A stretch of DNA of 12,260 nucleotides from assembly GCA_905236275.1 (NCBI GenBank), contig CAJOPI010000315.1, forward strand, positions 1 to 12,260. Direction: 5' to 3'. This stretch comes from an uncultured Lachnospiraceae bacterium. Its GTDB lineage: Bacteria > Bacillota > Clostridia > Lachnospirales > Lachnospiraceae. Positions 1 to 6,038 of the stretch are shown piece after piece; positions within the stretch are counted from its first letter, which is position 1, and the number at the start of each line of letters is the position of its first letter. Below the pieces are notes generated by a model. It did not search any database and was not told the DNA's origin. It saw nothing but the letters and a program-made list of their open reading frames with translations. The position numbers and the translations under genes are program-made.

Positions 1-2
1 AG

Positions 3-329
3 CCCGCTATGCGCCTGATTTTGATGTGGCACCCTCAACCAAAAATCCTGCGCAAAAATTGTAAATTTATTTATGAACAGTTCCTTAGTGTAACGGAAGA
101 AAGTGAATTTTATACCACAAGCTGGCACAGTCCTGACGTGGAACTTTCAAATCTTTCAAACGGCTGCCGGTTCCTGCTCACCAGGGATACCGTCATAAAC
201 GTAACCAATAGGTTGGAAGCACTGGCACCGACGGGATTTTTCAAGAGGACTCTTCCGTATATGCTGATGCTGGCCGGAGCCGCACTTCTCATCCTTGTAA
301 TGAGGAAGGGTAAGAAGAGGATAAAGTAA
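3..329 (+). CDS. C-terminal end of a membrane-anchored surface protein (5'-partial; possible frameshift near 59-64)
   Basis: This is the 3' end of a gene that begins before the window. The last ~90 residues read as an extracellular beta-rich segment, then an INVTNR stretch, the motif ALAPTG, a short linker, about 17 hydrophobic residues (LPYMLMLAGAALLILVM) and a basic tail RKGKKRIK ending in TAA. The order 'VTN..., PTG, hydrophobic helix, Arg/Lys tail' is the usual C-terminus of SpaA/Cna-B-type and related surface proteins in Clostridia, anchored by the helix or perhaps by a sortase. The frame is open to the window edge. However, its first 19 residues (PAMRLILMWHPQ...) do not look extracellular, whereas frame 2 over positions 2-61 reads more plausibly before a TAA at 62-64, so the real protein may switch frames there. 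An ATG at 9 has no convincing ribosome site. The anchor assignment is fairly sure; the adhesin identity is inferred. Confidence 0.6.
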   Translation, partial: PAMRLILMWHPQPKILRKNCKFIYEQFLSVTEESEFYTTSWHSPDVELSNLSNGCRFLLTRDTVINVTNRLEALAPTGFFKRTLPYMLMLAGAALLILVMRKGKKRIK

Positions 330-334
330 CATGC

Positions 335-380
335 GTCAAAGGAAATGGTATAAACTGTTTCCTTTGACTTTTTGTGTTTT
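335..380 (+). terminator. Rho-independent terminator of the surface protein gene
   Basis: A perfect 11-bp stem (GTCAAAGGAAA at 335-345 with TTTCCTTTGAC at 358-368) encloses a 12-nt loop. TTTTTGTGTTTT follows at 369-380. It starts five bases after the stop codon at 327-329. The promoter of the next gene begins within its T-rich tail. Confidence 0.9.
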
Positions 381-400
381 ATCTTTATATGTGGTAAAAT
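372..400 (+). promoter_or_regulatory. Predicted extended -10 promoter of the L,D-transpeptidase gene
   Basis: TTGTGT at 372-377 is a weak -35 box. A 17-nt spacer separates it from TAAAAT at 395-400, which is preceded by TGG at 392-394 (TGn extended -10). Transcription would begin near 407, about 30 nt before the ATG at 438. It overlaps the T-rich tail of the preceding terminator, so the gene is probably transcribed independently. Confidence 0.55.
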
Positions 401-437
401 TGTAGGCGAGTCTTTTATAAGGGGAGTTAAAATTATT

Positions 438-1691
438 ATGAAGGGAATTAAATATCTGTTACTGCTGCTGTCTTTTTCACTGTTTGCGCTGGCAGCCCTT
501 ATTTTTGCGGCATCTGTTACGGGATACAGATACAATATCCTGACGCATGATATCGACCGTCCGGGGGAAAGTACAGTGAAACATATCGGAAACATTTCTC
601 TAATCGAGAATGGAGTTTTTCTTGAATTTTTTCCTGTAAATGCCACCTTTTATCCTGACCTTTCCATGCCGCTCGTTTACAATCCGGATAAGACGGTTTT
701 CAAGGTGAATGATTATGACGAATTGAAGAAGAATATAACGGACTTTATCGACAATTCTTCAAGGACGGATTTTCAGAGAGCCGTTATTTCGGGAAACGGT
801 CTCTTATCGGATGAAGGGCATATATCTGAACAGGTTAAAATTGATGAGCTTATTCAGGATATTGAAAATCGGAACTATGACGGGGAATTTGAACTGGCTG
901 ATTATTACGAAGAGTCAGATACGGAACAGATAGCGCTTTTCAGGAATTTTTCAAAAAAGATTCAGGACTGGAATATCCGCTATACCAACGGCAGCTCCAT
1001 ATCCTTTAATGATGTGGAATTTGTGGTATCGGCGAGTGCTAATACAGCCGGGTCGGAAGAAGAGTTGATGAAAAGCCTCTCTGTAAGTGAGAATATCGGG
1101 AAGAAGGTCAGAGCTGCCATTAACAGCTATGATACATCGGGAAGCCTTTCCTTTAACTTTGTCAGGCATGATGGCGAAGAGACAGTCGTTAAGGGCGGAA
1201 CCTGGGGCGATGTCGTTGATACATTGGGTGAATGGGAGGCCGTGAGGGTATTGGGGGCATCCCTTGTCTCTGAAAGCTCAAGAAAGCCTTTGATGAAGGT
1301 CGAAATGGATAACTACAGGCTTCCTGATACATATATTGAAGTCGATAAATCAGAACAGCGGGTTTATTATTATGTATCCGGAAACTGTACGGTAAGTTCG
1401 GACTGTGTGACCGGAAAGAGGGGCGGAAGAGAAACGCCGACAGGAGCTTTTTACATTACCGAGAAGAAGAAGGAAAAGGACTTAAAGGGGGCGGATTATA
1501 TTTCGCACGTTCACAGGTGGCTTCGCCTTACATGGGCGGGTGTCGGACTGCATGACGCGACATGGAGGAATCGCTTTGGCGGGAATATCTGGCAGACGTC
1601 CGGTTCGCATGGCTGTATAAATCTACCGAAGAACTTTGCATATCAGCTCTATGACATGGTCGAAAGCGGAACCTGCGTTATCGTTTATTAA
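438..1691 (+). CDS. L,D-transpeptidase (YkuD domain), membrane-anchored
   Basis: A 417-residue protein predicted to cross-link peptidoglycan stem peptides (3-3 type links) or attach wall partners, outside the membrane. Residues 5-27 form one hydrophobic N-terminal helix with no obvious signal-peptidase site, so it is likely a signal anchor. Residues ~30-290 are a long extracytoplasmic region of the kind found before YkuD in clostridial homologues (possibly PGBD_4-like; not certain). Residues ~297-417 are the YkuD domain: KRGGRETPTGAF, then VGLHDATW with His372, and SGSHGCINLP with the catalytic Cys393. The core H...SHGC[I/V]N motif is complete, so it should be active. The start is ATG 438, with AAGGGGAG at 419-426 (11-nt spacing), followed by a credible membrane segment; an in-frame TTG at 372 lies in the promoter and is rejected. 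It appears monocistronic. Confidence 0.93.
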   Translation: MKGIKYLLLLLSFSLFALAALIFAASVTGYRYNILTHDIDRPGESTVKHIGNISLIENGVFLEFFPVNATFYPDLSMPLVYNPDKTVFKVNDYDELKKNITDFIDNSSRTDFQRAVISGNGLLSDEGHISEQVKIDELIQDIENRNYDGEFELADYYEESDTEQIALFRNFSKKIQDWNIRYTNGSSISFNDVEFVVSASANTAGSEEELMKSLSVSENIGKKVRAAINSYDTSGSLSFNFVRHDGEETVVKGGTWGDVVDTLGEWEAVRVLGASLVSESSRKPLMKVEMDNYRLPDTYIEVDKSEQRVYYYVSGNCTVSSDCVTGKRGGRETPTGAFYITEKKKEKDLKGADYISHVHRWLRLTWAGVGLHDATWRNRFGGNIWQTSGSHGCINLPKNFAYQLYDMVESGTCVIVY

Positions 1692-1696
1692 AAAAC

Positions 1697-1734
1697 AAGG
1701 ACGGCTTCAAAGACAGAAGCCGTCCTTAATTTTT
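1697..1734. terminator. Bidirectional terminator between the L,D-transpeptidase gene and apt
   Basis: A perfect 12-bp stem (AAGGACGGCTTC at 1697-1708 with GAAGCCGTCCTT at 1716-1727) has a 7-nt loop. On the plus strand it is followed by AATTTTTG. On the minus strand it is followed by GTTTTTTAAT, a good U-tract. It lies between two convergent stop codons and can end both transcripts. Confidence 0.92.
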
Positions 1735-1738
1735 GTCA

Positions 1739-2275
1739 TTATTTGCCCGGATAGGTTATAACCGAGCCTACACTGTAGCCTTTGCTTTCAAGTATTTTTC
1801 GACCGTCGAGACCTGCAAGCTCGAGTAAGAAAATCATTTTTACGACTTCGCCGCCAAGCTTTTCTACAAGCCTTGCAGAAGCTTCGATGGTTCCGCCTGT
1901 TGCTACGAGGTCATCGACGAGAACTACCTTCTGCCCCGGTTTGATGGAATCCTTGTGCATCTCTATTGACGCAGTGCCGTATTCGAGTGAGTATTCCTGA
2001 CTTACGGTTTCGCCGGGAAGCTTACCCTTTTTCCTGATAAGTACAAGGGGCTTGTGTAAATTGTAAGCGAGGGCAGTACCGAAGATGAAACCTCTCGATT
2101 CCGCACCGGCAAGAACGTCGAACTCAACTCCGTCAAGGAGCTTTGCCATTTCGTCTATCGCCATTTTCAAGCCGTCTGCATCACTCAATACAGTCGTTAT
2201 ATCCCTGAACATGACCCCCTTCTGTGGGAAATCGGGGATGGTTCTTACATAGTCTGCAACTTTTTCTCTTATCAT
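1739..2275 (-). CDS. apt: Adenine phosphoribosyltransferase
   Basis: Purine-salvage enzyme of the cytoplasm that makes AMP from adenine and PRPP. At 178 residues it has the usual family length. Visible landmarks are the N-terminal adenine-binding region FPQKGVMFRDIT (16-27), AGAESRGFIFG (57-66), the flexible loop around KLPGETVSQEYSLEYG (85-100) and the PRPP-binding motif VVLVDDLVATGGT (117-129). The ATG start at 2275 follows GGAG with 9-nt spacing. It is the last gene of a five-gene operon, 18 nt after the preceding stop, and ends at the shared terminator. Family assignment is essentially certain. Its position behind four unrelated-looking genes is not the classical purine arrangement. Confidence 0.97.
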   Translation of the reverse strand: MIREKVADYVRTIPDFPQKGVMFRDITTVLSDADGLKMAIDEMAKLLDGVEFDVLAGAESRGFIFGTALAYNLHKPLVLIRKKGKLPGETVSQEYSLEYGTASIEMHKDSIKPGQKVVLVDDLVATGGTIEASARLVEKLGGEVVKMIFLLELAGLDGRKILESKGYSVGSVITYPGK

Positions 2276-2293
2276 AAATAATTACTCCGTTTT

Positions 2294-2800
2294 TTAATTT
2301 GTTTGTATTCTCGGAACTTCATCGGTGTGAAGATATTTCGAAAGACACTTTACGATGAAGTCGTGATCTGCTGCATGGCTTAAGCCGGAAACAAGAATCG
2401 CACCAATGACACCTGCTTCCTCGACCCTTATGGGGAAGCCGCCTCCGCAGGTCGCATAAAAGGTATCGTCAAGAGCTTTATTCTGCATGGTTATATCATT
2501 GTTCTTCTCCTTCATGAACCAGAGAAGGGAACTTGATTCAACCCTGATAACCGTATTGAATTTCCGCTCTATCCATTCGAGATTGTCGGGAGTGGTTCCG
2601 TCCATCATTGCCTGAAAGACGATCGCACCATTGCTTCTTCTGATGCTTATTGCGGCATGGAGTCCTCTGACCTTTGCTTCATTCAGCATGATATTGCCCA
2701 GTTCGATGGCATCTTCGTTGGTGAAGTGCTCGAACTGCAGGATTTCCTCCTGCATATTTAAGATTTTCTCAACTTCCTCGGCGCTTTTTTCATTTGTCAT
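2294..2800 (-). CDS. UPF0303 / HbpS-like (GlcG family) protein
   Basis: A 168-residue protein of the UPF0303 group, related to the HbpS/GlcG (DUF336) fold that some databases label 'heme-degrading domain'. Evidence is the C-terminal block CGGGFPIRVEEAGVIGAILV (118-137), continuing SGLSHAADHDFIV (138-150), typical of this fold, and an N-terminal helical region (6-45). No signal peptide or membrane segment is visible, so it is cytosolic. The biochemical role of the group is unsettled; heme binding should not be assumed here. An upstream in-frame TTG at 2806 is rejected because AAGGAG (2811-2816) lies only 4 nt from it but 10 nt from the ATG at 2800. The gene starts 2 nt after the DUF5662 stop codon, so translation is probably coupled. 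Confidence 0.82.
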   Translation of the reverse strand: MTNEKSAEEVEKILNMQEEILQFEHFTNEDAIELGNIMLNEAKVRGLHAAISIRRSNGAIVFQAMMDGTTPDNLEWIERKFNTVIRVESSSLLWFMKEKNNDITMQNKALDDTFYATCGGGFPIRVEEAGVIGAILVSGLSHAADHDFIVKCLSKYLHTDEVPRIQTN

Positions 2801-2802
2801 AG

Positions 2803-3348
2803 TCAATAATCTCCTTTTTTTAATAAATTTTTCTTTATATAATAAAAGGTTTTTTCTTCATCATAAACCTCAAGCATCCGAAGCAGACCGTAGAGAAGTC
2901 TCTTTGTGTCCTCGTGCATTGGGATTATTGCCATTGACCGGGTAAAGTATTTCAAAGGCAGGTCGTTTGTATAATGTCCTTTGTTGTATACTTTCGAGGC
3001 GGCAATCCTGTCCATCAGCATTTCGACAACATATTTAACGGGCATTTTGACAGGAATATATATTGAGCCCTTATTTTGCGAGGAATAATCAACCCAGTAC
3101 TCGTAGTGGTGCTTATTCCGTCCCTTGTGGTGGAGCCAGGCTGATGAATAGCCTATTGCTTCACGCTCTGCATTATTCGGACTTCGGTTTCCCTGATAAT
3201 ATTTTGCACCAACTAAGAACTCATCGGGTGAGTATTTGCTGAGGTCATGACAGATTCCCTGCCAATAGAGCCCTACAGCAAAGCATCCCTTTGCAACAAG
3301 AATCTTGTGCTGTGTAATGGTAAAAAAATGTTTAAGAAGATGATACAA
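2803..3348 (-). CDS. DUF5662 family protein (HD-like histidine/aspartate motifs)
   Basis: A 181-residue soluble protein that I recognise as DUF5662, a mainly clostridial family of unknown function. Conserved-looking blocks are H14, CHDLSKYSPDEF (33-44), KYYQGNRSPN (49-58), WLHHKGRNKHHYEYW (71-85), KMPVKYVVEMLMDRIAASK (101-119) and a helical C-terminus. The dense His residues, the HD pair at 34-35 and Asp113 resemble an HD-type metal-binding arrangement, so a metal-dependent hydrolase is a reasonable but unproven guess. The start is TTG 3348. No nearby in-frame ATG exists; AAGGGG (3357-3362) is 8 nt upstream, and family members usually begin close to the KTITKHK-like segment seen at the N-terminus. 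The TTG directly follows the TGA of the TraX gene with zero spacing. Confidence 0.8.
   Translation of the reverse strand: MYHLLKHFFTITQHKILVAKGCFAVGLYWQGICHDLSKYSPDEFLVGAKYYQGNRSPNNAEREAIGYSSAWLHHKGRNKHHYEYWVDYSSQNKGSIYIPVKMPVKYVVEMLMDRIAASKVYNKGHYTNDLPLKYFTRSMAIIPMHEDTKRLLYGLLRMLEVYDEEKTFYYIKKNLLKKGDY
2811..2816 (-). promoter_or_regulatory. Ribosome binding site that selects the UPF0303 start
   Basis: AAGGAG on the minus strand lies inside the last codons of the DUF5662 gene. Its 10-nt distance to ATG 2800 favours that start over the TTG at 2806, which is 4 nt away. Confidence 0.7.
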
Positions 3349-3999
3349 TCAAAACACCCCTTGAAGCTTTTTATTTATAAGATAAAGTATCAGCAAATGC
3401 AGCGGGTAGAAAGAGTAAAAGAAATATTTCCACGAAGGTCCCTTCTTCCCGTTGTAGAAGCTGATGGGAATCAACGCAATGGAAGCGTAGCCGTTAAACC
3501 AGTAGGCAATCTTCATGAAAATCGCCATAACAGACAGATTTCTGAAAAGAGCGGAGTCACGACAGAGCTCAAACATCAGAATAACAAGAATGCCTCTGTA
3601 GCTGTAGTCTGAATGCATAAATTCTGCATAGGCACAGGCTGCAAAAACAGTAACGAACGAGAGATAAAAACTGTTCCTGAACTGCTTAAGCCCTATTAAC
3701 ATTGCAAGACCGATCGAAAGTGTGAAAAAAACATTCTGTGCATCAGGATAGAAGAGTATCCCGTCATGCAGGGCAAGGTCAAAGGGGATTTCGGAAATCA
3801 GGGAAAAGGCAAGCAGCCTTAGAAGATATTTCTTAGGATTCCTTGTTTTATGAAAACCCTCCACAAGCATAAAGGCATAGATGGGAAAGGCGAGCCGTCC
3901 TATCATGCGCATGTTCATGTTGTTGGAAAATAGAATCTTGCCGCTGTGGTCGATGAGCATTGCGACAACGGCAATGAGTTTTAATGAAAAAGTACTCAT
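3349..3999 (-). CDS. TraX family integral membrane protein
   Basis: A 216-residue multi-spanning membrane protein of the TraX family (PF05857). Family landmarks in order: LKLIAVVAMLIDHSGKI (6-22, with Asp17-His18), GRLAFPIYAFMLVEGF (34-49), SEIPFD (69-74), QNVFFTL (88-94), DYSYRGIL (131-138), YNGKKG (182-187) and FYPLHLLIL (197-205). About six to eight hydrophobic segments are apparent. In F plasmids TraX N-acetylates pilin. Chromosomal homologues like this one are common in Firmicutes and resemble membrane acyltransferases, but their substrate is unknown. No conjugation genes are nearby, so a pilin role is unlikely. Its ATG overlaps the stop of the GH13 gene by 4 nt (ATGA) and lacks a strong ribosome site, which implies translational coupling. 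Confidence 0.88.
   Translation of the reverse strand: MSTFSLKLIAVVAMLIDHSGKILFSNNMNMRMIGRLAFPIYAFMLVEGFHKTRNPKKYLLRLLAFSLISEIPFDLALHDGILFYPDAQNVFFTLSIGLAMLIGLKQFRNSFYLSFVTVFAACAYAEFMHSDYSYRGILVILMFELCRDSALFRNLSVMAIFMKIAYWFNGYASIALIPISFYNGKKGPSWKYFFYSFYPLHLLILYLINKKLQGVF
3357..3362 (-). promoter_or_regulatory. Ribosome binding site supporting the TTG start of the DUF5662 gene
   Basis: AAGGGG on the minus strand lies inside the last codons of the TraX-family gene, 8 nt before the TTG at 3348. This supports the non-ATG start at a directly abutting TGA/TTG junction. Confidence 0.55.
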
Positions 4000-5942
4000 A
4001 GACCTATGGGAAGGGGAGTGATCTCCCTCTTTATCCGGCTGATGCTTTTACTTTTCTTTGCAACCTTCGTATCTTTTTTTAATGCCTTTTTGCCCTCTGC
4101 CTTTGTTTTCGAAGGTCTTTTGCTTCCAGCCTTTTCGGGTACTGCCATGAGAATCTTGACCGAACGCGCCTCCACAGGAAAGTTTCTCGACTGGATGGCA
4201 ACCGCCTTATTCTCAAAGCCGCTTCCTGTTGACATATATTGTTCCCATACCATTCCATGAGGCGGATTGGGCAGGGCAAAGCTGTGGTTCTGCCAGTGCA
4301 TATTGTAGGCAATATAGAAGGTATTGTCCTTCTCTTTTACGGCACCGGAATAGTTTCCGTTGTACATGATCCCGATATGCCGGTAAAAATTATCGAATCT
4401 CGGAGCCCATGCCTGTTCGCCATGAAAAGAGACATCGGGCGCACCGTTTGACCTGTAATCAACCCTGCGCTTCTCCGTACCGCTATGAAATACAGGGTGA
4501 GCCTTCCTGAAGGCGACAAGGTCTTTAAGAAAATCAAAAATATCATGATTTTTCTTTAGATCGTTCCAGTCAAGCCATGAGATGGCATTGTCCTGACAAT
4601 AGGCGTTGTTGTTTCCCTTCTGGCTGTTGCCGAATTCGTCGCCGGCAAGTATTTCGGGCACGCCCTGAGAAAGCATGAGGAAGGTCAGGGCATTTCGTAT
4701 CTGCTTCTTTCTCAATTCCAGTATATATTTCTTGCGTGTGGGACCTTCAACGCCGCAATTCCAGGAGTAGTTATAATTGTTTCCGTCGGAATTGTGTTCG
4801 CCGTTAGCCTCGTTGTGCTTCTCGTCGTAGGATACAAGGTCGTTTAAGGTAAATCCGCAGTAGTCTGCCATACAGTTGATATTGGAATAATCAGGAGGGC
4901 AGGAGAGCTGCTGGTGGGCGAAGGTGCTCAGCATATCGTCATCGCTTTTTAAGAATTTGCGGTGGTCATACATGAAAGCACTGTTCAATACGCCTATATT
5001 TCTCGAATTAATTGCTTCGAAATTCCCGTATCTGTCAGGAACGGAATCAAATATGAATTTAGCGTCCGCAAGAACAGGGTCACCGGCTATAACTGCCGAG
5101 TTAATCCTTGGTCCCACTATCCTGAAGCCATCTACTTTATAGTCAATATACCATTTGCGAAGAACATCGATAATATAACGGTTATCGATATAAGAGTCAA
5201 AATAAAAATCGGTTATAACACTTATTCCTTCCGAATGAAGCTTTTTAACCATGCTGCAGAAGGAGCTGATTCCGTTGCCGCAGGCGGAATAGGCATTCTT
5301 CGGGGTCATATAGGCTCCCGAAGTAAAGCCCCAGTAATTATAACGCTGATATTCGCGTCCCGCCTTCCTGCCGGCATCCTCGGTATTGTAAGGTATACCC
5401 GCCTCCATTACCTCATTGAAGTCATAGCAGGGCATCAGCTCTATGGCATTTATTCCTAAAGCCTTTATATGGGAGAGCTTTTCGAGGACACCCTCGAAGG
5501 TTCCCCTGTGAACTATTCCTGATGAGCGGTTCATTGTATAACCCCTGACATGAACGTGATAAAGGATCATTTCGCTCAGCTCGTTTTCGGGTCTTTTATC
5601 GTCTTTCCAGTCGAAGCTTCTGCGTTCGAAGGTTCCGAGTGGTTCGTGGTGTCCCCACTTTTCTGTACCGCAGACCGACTCGGCATAAGGGTCTGTAAAG
5701 GTACGGAGCCCTATCCTCAGCTGATAGGCGTAACCAACCACGTCATCATATTTAAGGTCAAGGAAATAGATGCTTCCCTGATGGTTATTCATATCGAAAG
5801 CTATCTCTATATCTTTGTTTTTTTTGCCGGAGCTGTCTTTCAGAATCAGGAAAAGAGGTTCCCTGCTTCTGTTTTCAACGGTGAAATATACCCTGTCACC
5901 GTAAATATGTACCCCCGGACTTAAAAACATCTGTTTTTTCAT
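3996..5942 (-). CDS. GlgX-like GH13 protein (isoamylase/debranching family) lacking catalytic residues
   Basis: A 648-residue cytosolic protein. Residues ~1-95 look like a CBM48-type N-terminal beta domain. Residues ~125-485 are a GH13 (beta/alpha)8 barrel closest to glycogen debranching enzyme GlgX: GFTLNDLVSYDEKHNEANGE (363-382), SWNCGVEGPT (393-402), SQGVPEILAGDEFG (425-438) and GNNNAYCQDNAISWLDW (443-459) are almost canonical. Residues ~495-600 are the C-terminal beta domain, followed by a Lys-rich tail (~604-640). The catalytic positions are altered: region II is VDGFRIVGP (Val276 where the nucleophile Asp should be), region III is KFIFDSVPD (Asp299 for the acid Glu), region IV is MADYCGFTL (Tyr361-Cys362 for His-Asp), and the region I His is Ser250. 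Asp245 and Arg274 remain. The segment between regions I and II is also short. The frame is intact, so this is probably a pseudoenzyme and not a decaying gene. It is first in its operon. Confidence 0.9.
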   Translation of the reverse strand: MKKQMFLSPGVHIYGDRVYFTVENRSREPLFLILKDSSGKKNKDIEIAFDMNNHQGSIYFLDLKYDDVVGYAYQLRIGLRTFTDPYAESVCGTEKWGHHEPLGTFERRSFDWKDDKRPENELSEMILYHVHVRGYTMNRSSGIVHRGTFEGVLEKLSHIKALGINAIELMPCYDFNEVMEAGIPYNTEDAGRKAGREYQRYNYWGFTSGAYMTPKNAYSACGNGISSFCSMVKKLHSEGISVITDFYFDSYIDNRYIIDVLRKWYIDYKVDGFRIVGPRINSAVIAGDPVLADAKFIFDSVPDRYGNFEAINSRNIGVLNSAFMYDHRKFLKSDDDMLSTFAHQQLSCPPDYSNINCMADYCGFTLNDLVSYDEKHNEANGEHNSDGNNYNYSWNCGVEGPTRKKYILELRKKQIRNALTFLMLSQGVPEILAGDEFGNSQKGNNNAYCQDNAISWLDWNDLKKNHDIFDFLKDLVAFRKAHPVFHSGTEKRRVDYRSNGAPDVSFHGEQAWAPRFDNFYRHIGIMYNGNYSGAVKEKDNTFYIAYNMHWQNHSFALPNPPHGMVWEQYMSTGSGFENKAVAIQSRNFPVEARSVKILMAVPEKAGSKRPSKTKAEGKKALKKDTKVAKKSKSISRIKREITPLPIGL

Positions 5943-6008
5943 TAAAATCTTCTTTCTTTGTCAGTCAAAAATGATATCAGGCAATGTTCAGCGCACAATC
6001 CTAAAAAT

Positions 6009-6038
6009 ATTTTATCACAATATTTAATATTATTTCAA
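6009..6038 (-). promoter_or_regulatory. Predicted promoter of the GH13-traX-DUF5662-UPF0303-apt operon
   Basis: On the minus strand TTGAAA (6033-6038) is separated by 18 nt from TAAAAT (6009-6014). Both hexamers match the sigma-A consensus at five of six positions. The -35 box overlaps the potD stop codon. The predicted start is about 60 nt upstream of the GH13 ATG. The surrounding 5943-6034 stretch is AT-rich and contains no GC-rich hairpin, so read-through from the pot operon is also possible. Confidence 0.6.

Noticed and set aside
110..646. Minus-strand open frame of 178 codons across the surface-protein end and the transpeptidase start
   Set aside because: It crosses a strong terminator and promoter, opposes two well-supported genes and resembles no family.
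3349..3999. TraX homologue as a sign of a conjugative element
   Set aside because: No relaxase, type IV secretion, integrase or repeat is present; chromosomal TraX homologues are common in Firmicutes.
4962..5459. Plus-strand open frame of 165 codons opposite the GH13 gene
   Set aside because: Antisense to a strongly conserved protein, with no ribosome site or recognisable domain.
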